From contig NZ_VLOG01000037.1 of assembly GCF_007655305.1 (NCBI RefSeq), positions 1 to 64,000 on the forward strand: a stretch of 64,000 bases of DNA, given 5' to 3'. Source of the DNA: Algoriphagus algorifonticola. Its GTDB lineage: Bacteria; Bacteroidota; Bacteroidia; Cytophagales; Cyclobacteriaceae. Each line of letters opens with the position of its first letter. Position 1 is the stretch's first letter. The notes below the pieces were generated by a model that saw only the letters and a list, made by a program, of their open reading frames with translations, searched no databases and was not told where the DNA came from. Of this stretch, positions 19,191 to 27,933 are shown in pieces. The translations under genes were made by a program, and so were the position numbers.

Positions 19191-20300
19191 ATGAAAAAAT
19201 TATTTCTATCTGGGATAATAGGAGCTTATTTGTTTCTATTCCCGGAATTTGGCTATGCTCAAGGATGCGTAGCCATTCGCCAATTTTCTGGAGTTGGCAA
19301 TGCTGTGGGACAAGGTAATTTTCAAAATCAAGGAGATTGGAACATCAGTGCTAATTACCGGTATTTTAAATCGTTTCGTCATTTTCGGGGAACACATGAG
19401 GAGCCTGAAAGGATAGAAAATGGAACACAGGTGATCAATTGGTCTCATGGTATGGACCTTTCTGTCAGTTATTCCTTTACTTCAAGAATTTATGCGCTGG
19501 CTTCTATCCCTTTTGCATATAATGAACGCTCCTCTCTATATGAACACGGAAGAACTGAACGTCACACTACATACAGTTCGGGTTTGGGTGATGTTAGAAT
19601 TGGAGCTGGCTATTGGTTATTCCCCGAGTCAGAAAATAGAAAAGGAAATATGGCTGTGGGGTTAGGGATTAAAATTCCCAGTGGAAATTTCCGGGCGGAG
19701 GATACATTCTACAATGTAGGTGTAGGAGGTCAACCTGAAATTCGACCTGTTGATCAATCTATACAGTTAGGAGATGGTGGATTCGGGTTCAATGTAGATT
19801 TTCAGGGTATTTGGGGTTTAAATTCCTCCCTTTTCGCTTATTACAGTGGTTTTTATCTCTTTAATCCAAAAAACACCAATGGCACAAGGACTTTTAGAAG
19901 CAGAGAAAGTGAATCCATTATGAGTGTTCCCGATCAATATGCGCTTCGCGGAGGGGCTTTTTATTCTGTAAAGCAAGTCCATGGTTTAGGCTTCTTGCTT
20001 GGTGGTAGAATAGAAGGTATTCCAGTTAGCGATTTACTGGGCGAAAGTGATGGCTTTCGTAGACCTGGCTATGTCATTTCGGTAGAACCTGGAGCAAGCT
20101 ATATGCTCAAAAATATAACTGGGACATTGACTGTGCCTTTAGCTTTGGTTAGAAATAGAACTAGAAGTCTTACCGATATAGCTGATTCTACTCCTGAAAA
20201 CAGAAGACATGGAGATGCTGCCTTTGCAGATTATGTGATCAATTTTTCCCTAGCCTGGAGAATACCAAAAAAGGTACCTCAGGTTTTTAACACTTTATAA
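19191..20300 (+). CDS. Outer-membrane beta-barrel transporter-like protein
   Basis: 369 residues. A signal peptide (KKLFLSGIIGAYLFLFPEFGYAQ) is followed by repeated amphipathic strands with aromatic girdle residues. Examples are YSFTSRIYALASIPFAYNERSS and SGLGDVRIGAGYWLF, and it ends ADYVINFSLAWRIPKK. The pattern fits the MetA-pathway phenol-degradation/transporter-like barrel family (PF13557 type). It should form a small barrel or channel in the outer membrane; the substrate cannot be told. The upstream exported protein may be a partner. A hairpin terminator starts 10 bp after the stop. Confidence 0.72.
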   Translation: MKKLFLSGIIGAYLFLFPEFGYAQGCVAIRQFSGVGNAVGQGNFQNQGDWNISANYRYFKSFRHFRGTHEEPERIENGTQVINWSHGMDLSVSYSFTSRIYALASIPFAYNERSSLYEHGRTERHTTYSSGLGDVRIGAGYWLFPESENRKGNMAVGLGIKIPSGNFRAEDTFYNVGVGGQPEIRPVDQSIQLGDGGFGFNVDFQGIWGLNSSLFAYYSGFYLFNPKNTNGTRTFRSRESESIMSVPDQYALRGGAFYSVKQVHGLGFLLGGRIEGIPVSDLLGESDGFRRPGYVISVEPGASYMLKNITGTLTVPLALVRNRTRSLTDIADSTPENRRHGDAAFADYVINFSLAWRIPKKVPQVFNTL

Positions 20301-20310
20301 ATAGGGTAGA

Positions 20311-20348
20311 AATCAAAGGGCTTTCGAAGGCTCTTTGATTTCTTTTTT
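20311..20348 (+). terminator. Terminator after the beta-barrel gene
   Basis: AATCAAAGGGCT and GGCTCTTTGATT make a 12-bp stem (two G-T pairs) around TTCGAA, followed by TCTTTTTT. It overlaps the last codons of the converging cstA gene. Confidence 0.8.
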
Positions 20349-21947
20349 GATACTCTTGGTTGCCAATACCATTAGAGAAATCGCTAATACAAAAAGTAAA
20401 GCAGCGATGATGGATAAGACATAGACTTCTTCCTGAAAGTTTTTCCATGCAAATAAACCCAAAGAGGCCAATGTTACTGTAAACATGAAAAACATGGGAA
20501 GCGTGACGAACAGAGCATTTTTCTTTTTTCTAATCATCCATACTGCAATAGTTAAGAGCGCCAAGGCTGCTAATAGTTGATTTGCTGAGCCAAATATGGG
20601 CCAAAGGGTAGTGAACTCTCCCGAAAGCAAGAGAAGAACCGAAAAAACAACGACTAAACCTGTACTTATAAAACGATTCTTAGAAATGTATTTGGCACTG
20701 GGCTGAGGAAGGTCTTCAAAATACTCCTGCAATGTAAACCTTGCCAAACGGGTACAGGTATCGAGCGTAGTTAGCGCAAAGGCTGAGACGGTCAGCGCTA
20801 CAAAGCCTACCGCAAAAGATTCAGAAATTCCTAAACTTGCGATCATGCCTCCCAAGCCAGTGGAGAAAAGTGAAACGGGCCCCTCTCCTGAGAGTCTTTC
20901 TAGGTATTCCGTCTTAGACAAAACGATCACAGCGCCTACTGATATAATTGCCAAAAAGGATTCAATCAACATCCCTCCAAACCCTACCACCTTGGCATCA
21001 GATTCTTTGTCCAATTGTTTGGAAGTAGTCCCCGAAGCTACCAAAGAGTGAAAGCCCGAAATTGCTCCACAGGCGATAGTCACGAATAAAACAGGAAATA
21101 TATAGCCAAGATTTTCCGTGGAAACAGTCACCTCCGAACTCATTTTAATTTCAGGATTGGCGATAAAAACACCCAAGATGGCAGCAATCATCATCCCATA
21201 GAGTAAAAAGCTATTGAGGTAATCCCTTGGCTGAAGCAGTAGACTTACCGGTGTAACTGAAGCAATGAAGGCATAAGCCAATAAGGCCAAAATCCAAATC
21301 TTGTAATCTAATACAAAAGGAACTTGCATGCCGAGATACACAAAAAAGTACATCAAGATTACTCCTATCACACTTATAATTATAAAGGTGATTTTTTTGT
21401 CTCCAACTGTTCTATTCACAATTCCGAATACGATGGCCAAAAAAATGAAAAAAATAGAGGCCGATGCTACACCGGGATTGCTGACGAATGTTTTGGCAAT
21501 AATATCTGCAAAAACCCCGATGACTAGAATTAGGGTAGAGAAGCTGAAAATCACAAAGAGTTGCTTTCCCTGGAGACCTATTTGTTTTCTGATGATCACA
21601 CCTATGGACTTACCTTCAGTTCGCAAGGAAGCTGCCATACTGCCCAAATCATGAACTGCACCAAAAAAAATTCCCCCAATCAAAATCCATAGAACTGCTG
21701 GAATCCATCCAAAAGTAACTGCGATGATGGGGCCTACGATAGGCCCAGCCCCTGCAATGGAAGCAAAATGATGCCCTAAAACCACAATTGGCTTGCTTGG
21801 CTCGTAATCTACGCCATCTCTTAGGGTATGAGAAGGAGCTTTGTTCTCATCGGAAAGTCCAAACTTCTTATACACATAGCTGCCATAAAATTTATAAGCG
21901 AGAATCAGAATGATAGCCGAAAGGACCAGCAGGAGAGCAAGATTCAT
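20313..21947 (-). CDS. cstA: Carbon starvation protein CstA family transporter
   Basis: 544 residues with about 15 membrane helices. Diagnostic stretches are KPIVVLGHHFASIAGAGPIV near the N-terminus, GLGGMIASLGISESFAVGF, and FALTTLDTCTRLARFTLQEY. CstA/BtsT proteins take up pyruvate or peptides when carbon is short; the substrate here is not determined. This is the short form without the extra C-terminal segment of E. coli CstA. It stands alone on the minus strand and converges on the barrel gene. Confidence 0.93.
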   Translation of the reverse strand: MNLALLLVLSAIILILAYKFYGSYVYKKFGLSDENKAPSHTLRDGVDYEPSKPIVVLGHHFASIAGAGPIVGPIIAVTFGWIPAVLWILIGGIFFGAVHDLGSMAASLRTEGKSIGVIIRKQIGLQGKQLFVIFSFSTLILVIGVFADIIAKTFVSNPGVASASIFFIFLAIVFGIVNRTVGDKKITFIIISVIGVILMYFFVYLGMQVPFVLDYKIWILALLAYAFIASVTPVSLLLQPRDYLNSFLLYGMMIAAILGVFIANPEIKMSSEVTVSTENLGYIFPVLFVTIACGAISGFHSLVASGTTSKQLDKESDAKVVGFGGMLIESFLAIISVGAVIVLSKTEYLERLSGEGPVSLFSTGLGGMIASLGISESFAVGFVALTVSAFALTTLDTCTRLARFTLQEYFEDLPQPSAKYISKNRFISTGLVVVFSVLLLLSGEFTTLWPIFGSANQLLAALALLTIAVWMIRKKKNALFVTLPMFFMFTVTLASLGLFAWKNFQEEVYVLSIIAALLFVLAISLMVLATKSIKKEIKEPSKAL

Positions 21948-22122
21948 GAGGAATATTTTGGGTTTACTTAAATCTAAAAGAAAAAATTTCTTGAAGACCT
22001 ATTCAAAATAAAGCAAAATTTGTGGCCTCTAAAAGGAATACTACAGGAATGAAATTAGAGGTTTTTCATACCTATGGAATGCAGAGAAATGAGGATCAGT
22101 TTTATTTCACAGATATAAGGAC

Positions 22123-22130
22123 TAAATTTG
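22123..22130 (+). promoter_or_regulatory. Possible -7 box of accD
   Basis: TAAATTTG matches TAnnTTTG exactly, 40 bp upstream of the accD ATG. Only a T-rich stretch without TTG lies at the -33 position. Confidence 0.4.
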
Positions 22131-22169
22131 TATCCTTTGACTCGTCAAAAATCATTTTAAAAACTCAAT

Positions 22170-23012
22170 ATGGCTTGGTTTAAAAGAACTGATAAAGGGA
22201 TCAAAACCTCCACAGCAGAGAAGAAAGATGCGCCGGATGGATTGTGGTTCAAAACCCCCAACGGAAACATCATTCATACAAGAGAGCTTAAAAACAACGC
22301 TTATGTATGTCCAGATGATGATTTCCACGTTAAAATCGGATCCAAGGAATATTTTGAAATCCTTTTTGATAACAACAAATTCACGGAATTAGACAAGGAT
22401 ATGAAGTCTGGAGACCCTTTGAAGTTTTCAGATACAAAACCTTACACTTCCAGAATTGCTGCTACTATAGATAAAACCGAACTCAATGATGCTGTAAGGA
22501 CTGCTTATGGCAAAATGAATGGGCTTGATTTGGTAGTGGCCTGTATGGATTTCAATTTTATCGGTGGTTCTATGGGCTCTGTAGTTGGAGAAAAAATTGC
22601 CAGAGCTATCGATCACTCTCTGAAAAATAAAGTGCCATTTTTAATGATTTCCAAGTCAGGTGGTGCTAGAATGATGGAAGCTGGTTTCTCTCTCATGCAA
22701 ATGGCAAAAACCTCTGCCAAATTGGCCCTGTTGGATCAAGCTGGAATTCCATACATTTCACTTTTAACAGATCCGACAACCGGAGGCGTAACTGCTTCGT
22801 ACGCTATGCTAGGTGATTTTAACATTGCTGAGCCTGAAGCATTAATCGGTTTTGCAGGCCCAAGAGTAATCCGGGAGACAATCGGTAAAGATTTGCCGAA
22901 AGGTTTTCAAAGTTCTGAATTTGTTTTGGAACACGGATTTCTTGATTTCATCATCGATAGACGACAGTTGAAAAGCAGGTTGACCACTTTGTTAAACCTC
23001 TTGAACAATTAA
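22170..23012 (+). CDS. accD: Acetyl-CoA carboxylase carboxyltransferase subunit beta
   Basis: 280 residues. The crotonase-fold domain is clear: [20 protein letters not shown] and [17 protein letters not shown], with the oxyanion-hole glycines, followed by [14 protein letters not shown]. With AccA it moves the carboxyl group from biotin to acetyl-CoA, the first step of fatty-acid synthesis. The N-terminal zinc ribbon is degenerate: of the four cysteines in the E. coli protein only C47 remains, and the others align with T29, a gap or N31, and D50. From memory this loss is common in Bacteroidota. accA is not in the window. Confidence 0.96.
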   Translation: MAWFKRTDKGIKTSTAEKKDAPDGLWFKTPNGNIIHTRELKNNAYVCPDDDFHVKIGSKEYFEILFDNNKFTELDKDMKSGDPLKFSDTKPYTSRIAATIDKTELNDAVRTAYGKMNGLDLVVACMDFNFIGGSMGSVVGEKIARAIDHSLKNKVPFLMISKSGGARMMEAGFSLMQMAKTSAKLALLDQAGIPYISLLTDPTTGGVTASYAMLGDFNIAEPEALIGFAGPRVIRETIGKDLPKGFQSSEFVLEHGFLDFIIDRRQLKSRLTTLLNLLNN

Positions 23013-23065
23013 TCAGTTATCTTAAAAAAATCTATGCTTGAATAGGCTCAAATTTGAAAAGCAAA

Positions 23066-23098
23066 TTGGCCTGTTTTATTGATTAATAGATATATTTG
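23066..23098 (+). promoter_or_regulatory. Promoter of nqrF
   Basis: TTG at 23066-23068, a 22-nt spacer and TATATTTG at 23091-23098 fit the Bacteroidota consensus. It lies 49 bp before the nqrF ATG, so nqrF can be transcribed separately from accD. Confidence 0.6.
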
Positions 23099-23147
23099 TG
23101 CACCGAAAACGGATTTCAATCCATACGAAAAGTAAAACCAAAATTTC

Positions 23148-24452
23148 ATGGGTTCTGTAATTATTACATCCATTGTAGCATTTACCTTAATCATATTGCT
23201 ACTGGTATTTATTCTCTTGTTTGCCCAGTCTAAACTGGTCAATTCAGGAGATGTGAAAATTGTCATCAACGGAGATGAAAGCAATGCTATCACTACCTCA
23301 GCAGGGGTGAGTTTGCTGTCTACGCTTGGTAACCAAAAAATCTTCCTTCCTTCTGCCTGTGGTGGAGGAGGTACTTGCGCTATGTGTAAGTGCGTTGTGG
23401 AAGAAGGTGGTGGAGAAGTTCTTCCTACCGAAGTTGGTCACCTTAGCAGAGCAGAACAGCAAACTAATGTGAGATTAGCTTGCCAGGTAAAGGTAAAGCA
23501 GGATATGAAAATCCGCGTACCTGAAGAAATCTTCGGAATTAAGAAGTGGGAGTGTGAGGTTGTGTCTAACTACAACGTTTCAACTTTCATCAAGGAATTT
23601 AAGGTTAAACTTCCTGAGGGAGAAAACTTAGATTTCGAATCCGGAGGCTATATTCAGATTGATGTTCCACCAATTACTGTAAACTTCAAGGATATGGATA
23701 TCACTCCACATCCTGATTTGGGACACCCTGATGATGTTTACAAAAGTGACTGGGATAAATTCGGTCTCTGGGACTTAGTCATGAAGAATGACGAGGAGCT
23801 ATTCAGAGCTTACTCCATGGCCAATCACCCAGCTGAAGGTAACATCATCATGTTGACTATCCGAATCGCAACTCCACCGTGGGATAGAGCAAACAACAAA
23901 TGGATGGATGTCAACCCAGGAGTTTGTTCTTCGTATGTTTTCGCAAGAAAGCCTGGAGATAAAGTAACTATCTCAGGTCCTTACGGGGAATTCCATATCA
24001 ACCCTACCCAAAGAGAAATGATCTACATAGGTGGTGGTGCAGGTATGGCTCCATTGAGGTCTCATATATTCCATCTATTCCATACTGAGAAAACCGACAG
24101 AAAAGTATCTTATTGGTATGGTGGCCGATCTAAAAAAGAATTGTTTTACACTCCTCAGTTTAGAGCAATTGAAAAAGATTTCCCGAACTTCAATTTCCAC
24201 ATTGGACTTTCTGAGCCACTTCCTGAAGATAACTGGAAAATCAAGAAATCTTTGGACGATAAAGAAGGTGATGGATATGTAGGTTTCATCCACCAAGTAT
24301 TATATGACAACTACTTGAAGGATCATCCTGAGCCAGATGAGGTAGAGTATTACCTATGTGGTCCTCCTTTGATGAATGCAGCAGTTCTTAAGTTGCTAGA
24401 CGATTTAGGAATTCCTCAAGAAAATATCCGCTTCGATGATTTCGGAGGATAA
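23148..24452 (+). CDS. nqrF: Na+-translocating NADH:quinone reductase subunit F
   Basis: 434 residues. An N-terminal membrane helix ([16 protein letters not shown]) is followed by a 2Fe-2S domain with [12 protein letters not shown] and a later ACQ cysteine. The FAD-binding domain carries the flavin motif RAYSMANHP. The NADH-binding domain follows ([24 protein letters not shown]). NqrF takes electrons from NADH and feeds the sodium-pumping complex. Subunits A to E are not beside it; it has its own promoter and terminator, so it is a single-gene unit here. The full domain set makes an alternative such as a phenol-hydroxylase reductase unlikely. Confidence 0.95.
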   Translation: MGSVIITSIVAFTLIILLLVFILLFAQSKLVNSGDVKIVINGDESNAITTSAGVSLLSTLGNQKIFLPSACGGGGTCAMCKCVVEEGGGEVLPTEVGHLSRAEQQTNVRLACQVKVKQDMKIRVPEEIFGIKKWECEVVSNYNVSTFIKEFKVKLPEGENLDFESGGYIQIDVPPITVNFKDMDITPHPDLGHPDDVYKSDWDKFGLWDLVMKNDEELFRAYSMANHPAEGNIIMLTIRIATPPWDRANNKWMDVNPGVCSSYVFARKPGDKVTISGPYGEFHINPTQREMIYIGGGAGMAPLRSHIFHLFHTEKTDRKVSYWYGGRSKKELFYTPQFRAIEKDFPNFNFHIGLSEPLPEDNWKIKKSLDDKEGDGYVGFIHQVLYDNYLKDHPEPDEVEYYLCGPPLMNAAVLKLLDDLGIPQENIRFDDFGG

Positions 24453-24461
24453 TCCAAACTT

Positions 24462-24487
24462 AAAATCCCGCTTCGGCGGGATTTTTT
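24462..24487 (+). terminator. Terminator after nqrF
   Basis: AAAATCCCGC-TTCG-GCGGGATTTT forms a perfect stem with a stable UUCG loop and continues into a T run. Confidence 0.9.
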
Positions 24488-24533
24488 ATTTGTGGTCACA
24501 TTTTTGATTATTTTTACCCAACATCACACCCTT

Positions 24534-25685
24534 ATGAATATTCAGTCTTTTTTCGATCCCGTCGCGGACTTTCTTTGGCAGAAAAAATATCCGGAAAACT
24601 CCTTTTTCCGACAAATCCACTGGTATGGAGAAGAATTCCCTGACCTCAAAGGTATTCAAATTGCCCTAGTAGGGCTAAAAGAAGCCAGGGGAATTCAAAA
24701 ATCTGAAAGTGTAGAGCGAGGCTCCCTTGAAATCCGTGAAAAACTGTATGAATTAAAGCGCGGAGTGGGTCCTTACAGAGTGGCTGATTTGGGAGATCTA
24801 ATTCCCGGCGACACTTTAGATGAGACCTACCAAAAAATGCAAAAGGTCGGAGAGTATTTAATGAAGCAACAGATCCTTCCGATTTATTTTGGAGGCACTC
24901 ATGATTTGGATTATGGCCAATATCTCTCCTATCAAAAAATGAAAAAGCTGGTCAGCTTATTGACTGTCGATGCCAAGCTAGACATGGAAGAAGAGGGGCC
25001 ACTTTCAGACCAACACACGCAGGAGATTATTTTACATCAGCCGAATTTCCTCTTTTCCTATTCTCATTTGGCCTATCAAAGCTTTTTAGTAGACCCTTCT
25101 TTGATCAATGTAGTGGAGAAGCTTTATTTTGATCACATGAGGTTGGGGCTGGTTAGGAAAGAATTTAAAGAAATCGAGCCATTGATCAGAAATGCTGACT
25201 TTTTGAGTTTTGACCTATGTGCTATTCAGTCCTCTGATGCTCCAGGAGCTGTGGATCCGCAGCCATTTGGATTGACAGCCGAAGAAGCTTGTCAAATCTG
25301 CTGGTTTGCCGGAATGAATGAGAAATTGAGTTCCATTGGAATTTATGGGTACGAACCGTATTTTGATGATGCCTCTAACAAGACGGCTAAAGTTAGCGCT
25401 GTCATGATCTGGTATTTTATCGAAGGTTTTTATTCCAGAAAAGACAGCCTTTCTTTTAAGAGTAGTGATTATACCAAATACACGGTTTCTCTGGATACGA
25501 AGCCTAATACACTGGTCTTTTATAAAAGTAAAAGAAGCGGAAAGTGGTGGATGGAGATTCCTCATAATGAAACGGAGAAGTTTGATAGAGTTAGTACAGT
25601 TCCTTGTAGCTACTCTGATTACCAAGTGGCACAAAAAGGAGAAATTCCGGAGCGTTGGATCAATGCTCAGATCAAGTTATTGTGA
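24534..25685 (+). CDS. Arginase/formimidoylglutamase-fold protein with an altered metal site
   Basis: 383 residues from the ATG at 24534 (MNIQSFFDPVADFL); the frame is open from a GTG at 24492. The ureohydrolase fold is recognised from FGGTHDLDYGQYLSY, LLTVDAKLDME and FLSFDLCAIQSSDAPG. Compared with arginase, the ligands of the first manganese are kept (H123, D146, D150, D227). The two specific to the second are replaced, His by K148 and Asp by C229. A normal binuclear hydrolase activity is therefore doubtful. The stop overlaps the start of the next gene (ATGA). Confidence 0.82.
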   Translation: MNIQSFFDPVADFLWQKKYPENSFFRQIHWYGEEFPDLKGIQIALVGLKEARGIQKSESVERGSLEIREKLYELKRGVGPYRVADLGDLIPGDTLDETYQKMQKVGEYLMKQQILPIYFGGTHDLDYGQYLSYQKMKKLVSLLTVDAKLDMEEEGPLSDQHTQEIILHQPNFLFSYSHLAYQSFLVDPSLINVVEKLYFDHMRLGLVRKEFKEIEPLIRNADFLSFDLCAIQSSDAPGAVDPQPFGLTAEEACQICWFAGMNEKLSSIGIYGYEPYFDDASNKTAKVSAVMIWYFIEGFYSRKDSLSFKSSDYTKYTVSLDTKPNTLVFYKSKRSGKWWMEIPHNETEKFDRVSTVPCSYSDYQVAQKGEIPERWINAQIKLL

Positions 25686-25912
25686 TGAAAGAGTACACGA
25701 GGCAACAATTGGCCTTGAGGAATGGGCAAGACAAGCCTGAAGTATGGGTCTCTTACAAGGGTTTGATTTACGATGTTAGTACTTCTAGGCTATGGAAGAA
25801 GGGTACTCACTATGAGCATTGGGCTGGACAGGATCTGACGGAGGAATTGAAAGACGCTCCCCATACAGAAAAAGTTTTTGAAAAATTTCAGCCCATAGGG
25901 CGATTAATTTGA
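25685..25912 (+). CDS. Cytochrome b5-like haem/steroid-binding domain protein
   Basis: 75 residues from the ATG at 25685, which overlaps the stop of the arginase-like gene (ATGA). The fold is seen in YTRQQLALRNGQDKPEVWVSYKG, LIYDVSTSRLWKKGTHYEHWAGQDLT and APHTEKVFEKF. H42 or H45 and H60 could be axial haem ligands. It lacks a signal peptide or anchor, so it should be cytoplasmic. The four-base overlap with the upstream gene suggests the two are made together. Haem binding is inferred from the family. Confidence 0.8.
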   Translation: MKEYTRQQLALRNGQDKPEVWVSYKGLIYDVSTSRLWKKGTHYEHWAGQDLTEELKDAPHTEKVFEKFQPIGRLI

Positions 25913-25913
25913 A

Positions 25914-26756
25914 ATGATATTAATAGCAGATAGCGGTTCCAGTAAGACAGACTGGAGAGTAATTCATCAGGATGGAAAAATTTCCCAGCATAGAGGTGTT
26001 GGATTCAATCCCTATTATCAGACGGCCGAAGAAATGGCTATTCAAATGCGGGATGAGTTTCTTCAGAATCTATCTGATGAAATTGAGCAGATTTACTACT
26101 ACGGAGCGGGCTGTTCTGCACCCGAAAGAAAAGCCGAAGTAGTACAAGCCTTAAAATCCATTTTTCCTGATTCTGCTATAGAAATTGATCATGATTTAGC
26201 TGCTGCTGCTCATGCTACCTGTGGACATCAAGCTGGGATAGCTTGTATTTTGGGCACAGGTTCTAATAGCTGCGATTATGACGGAGCAAAAATTGTGGAT
26301 TCCAGACCGGCTCCTGGCTATATTTTAGGAGACGAGGGAGGCGGAGGATATATTGGAAGAAAGTTGCTTAGGGACTTTATCAATCAGGAAATGCCTTCTG
26401 AAATTCACCAAGAATTGAAAGCAAGGTTTCACCTCACTCAAGCGATTATTCAGGATCATGTGTACAGGCAGCCCTTTCCTAATAGGTACATGGCTAGTTT
26501 TTGTCGATTTATCACTGAGCATGCCTCTAATCCTTACTGCTATCACTTATTCTATGACTCTTTTATTGAATTCTTCGAAAAGCATATCTTTAAGTATAAA
26601 GACTGCAAGTCTAAACAAGTTAATTTTGTCGGCTCCATTGCCTTCTATAACTCAGATATTTTGAGAAAAGCAGCGAGGGATCAAGGCTTACAAGTAAATT
26701 TGATTATAGAAAGCCCCATAGCAGGATTGACTCTGTATCATCAGAATAAATTATAA
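25914..26756 (+). CDS. BadF/BadG-type sugar kinase, probable GlcNAc/MurNAc kinase
   Basis: 280 residues of the ASKHA kinase fold. Phosphate-1 motif ADSGSSKTDWRVI, glycine-rich ILGTGSNSCDYDG, then PAPGYILGDEGGGGYIGRKLL and the late VGSIAFYNSDIL. Members of this family phosphorylate N-acetylglucosamine, and in some Bacteroidota also N-acetylmuramic acid. The gene is followed by murQ (83-bp gap), so a role in re-using cell-wall amino sugars is likely: kinase, then etherase, giving GlcNAc-6-phosphate. It starts right after the cytochrome b5-like gene stop. Confidence 0.85.
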   Translation: MILIADSGSSKTDWRVIHQDGKISQHRGVGFNPYYQTAEEMAIQMRDEFLQNLSDEIEQIYYYGAGCSAPERKAEVVQALKSIFPDSAIEIDHDLAAAAHATCGHQAGIACILGTGSNSCDYDGAKIVDSRPAPGYILGDEGGGGYIGRKLLRDFINQEMPSEIHQELKARFHLTQAIIQDHVYRQPFPNRYMASFCRFITEHASNPYCYHLFYDSFIEFFEKHIFKYKDCKSKQVNFVGSIAFYNSDILRKAARDQGLQVNLIIESPIAGLTLYHQNKL

Positions 26757-26839
26757 ATCTATTCTAGGACAAAGAGTCCTCATTCCTTTGGTTTGGAGCA
26801 TTCAAAAAAGATATAGCGACCCAAAAAAATCTATCAAAA

Positions 26840-27649
26840 ATGAAAGTGACAGAAAGTACCTCTTATTATGATAATCTGGAGCAAATGTCTATTCCGGAAT
26901 TATTGGAAAATATCAACCGGGAAGATTATAGAGTACCTGAGGCTGTCAAAGAGGTTATCCCTGTTATTTCATCCTTGGTAGAAGAGATTGTACCGAGGAT
27001 GGAAAGGGGAGGGAGACTAATCTATATTGGTGCCGGTACTTCTGGCCGCTTAGGCATTTTGGATGCCTCTGAATGCCCTCCCACCTATGGAGTGCCTCAT
27101 GATTGGGTCATTGGATTGATTGCTGGAGGGGATGCCGCTATTCGCAAAGCCGTAGAAAATGCCGAGGATGATGCAAATCAAGCCTGGAAAGATATTCAGG
27201 AATATGGATTCAACCCAGATGACACGATCATTGGAATAGCCGCTTCTGGCACTACTCCCTATGTAATTGGAGGTGTGAAAACAGCCAAAGAAAATGAACT
27301 TCTAACCGCCTGTATTACCTGTAATCCAAATTCTCCCTTAAGTCAGGAAGTGGACTTTGCAATAGAAGTAGTCGTAGGTCCTGAGTTTGTCACAGGAAGC
27401 ACTAGAATGAAGGCCGGAACTGCCCAAAAATTAGTGTTGAATATGATTTCTACTACGGTGATGATCAAATTGGGAAGAGTAAAAGGGAATAAAATGGTGG
27501 ATATGCAGCTTTCCAATGCCAAGCTAATAAACAGAGGTACCTTGATGATCATGGAGGCTACGGGCTTGGACGAGGAAAAAGCAAGAGAATTGCTCCTTTC
27601 TCAAGGTTCAGTAAGAAAAGCAACAGAATACCATTATAAAAACAAGTAA
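26840..27649 (+). CDS. murQ: N-acetylmuramic acid 6-phosphate etherase
   Basis: 269 residues with a SIS (sugar isomerase) fold. The signature GAGTSGRLGILDASECPPTYG is intact, as are GIAASGTTPYVIGG and GPEFVTGSTRMKAGTAQKL. MurQ splits the lactyl ether of MurNAc-6-phosphate to give GlcNAc-6-phosphate and lactate. It is slightly shorter than the E. coli protein (about 300 residues), which has an extra C-terminal helical part. It follows a probable amino-sugar kinase gene. Confidence 0.96.
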   Translation: MKVTESTSYYDNLEQMSIPELLENINREDYRVPEAVKEVIPVISSLVEEIVPRMERGGRLIYIGAGTSGRLGILDASECPPTYGVPHDWVIGLIAGGDAAIRKAVENAEDDANQAWKDIQEYGFNPDDTIIGIAASGTTPYVIGGVKTAKENELLTACITCNPNSPLSQEVDFAIEVVVGPEFVTGSTRMKAGTAQKLVLNMISTTVMIKLGRVKGNKMVDMQLSNAKLINRGTLMIMEATGLDEEKARELLLSQGSVRKATEYHYKNK

Positions 27650-27687
27650 ATCTCTTACTTAACTAGTAAATATCCTTGGAATGGCTG

Positions 27688-27695
27688 TATCTTTG
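27688..27695 (+). promoter_or_regulatory. Possible -7 box of rluB
   Basis: TATCTTTG matches TAnnTTTG; no clear TTG sits at -33. It would give a ~230-nt leader holding the dispersed repeat described at 27735-27900. The same sequence plus CAGC recurs before serS at 41794. Confidence 0.4.
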
Positions 27696-27734
27696 CAGCC
27701 CAATTAAACGATTGAAATCCAATTGTTTATTTAA

Positions 27735-27900
27735 AGTATATATATCCGCTTTTTTTCCGCTGAATGGAAAAAATTGTTCAGTATCAGCCTTATGGATCAG
27801 AATCTGAAAACTTCGCCTGCCAGCTGTGGCCGGGTCTTCAGTCTTCTAGCTCGATGAACAAAGAAAATATGTCAATTGGAAGGATTGGCGGATGATCAGT
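27735..27900 (+). repeat. Dispersed intergenic repeat, copy A
   Basis: About 165 bp between murQ and rluB. It aligns by eye with 44650-44840. Shared blocks in the same order are ATATCCGCTTT, GGATCAGAATC, CTTCGCCTGCCAGC, CAAAGAAAATA and GATnATCAG. Spacer lengths differ and copy B carries an extra ~25-bp insert. No conserved open frame spans both copies, so it looks non-coding. Confidence 0.6.
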
Positions 27901-27933
27901 TAAAAATTAATACAGCAGTGATGTTGCATACTT

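Noticed and set aside
26757-26839. Short hairpin GGAC/GTCC between the kinase and murQ
   Set aside because: The stem is only 5 bp with no T run, too weak to call.
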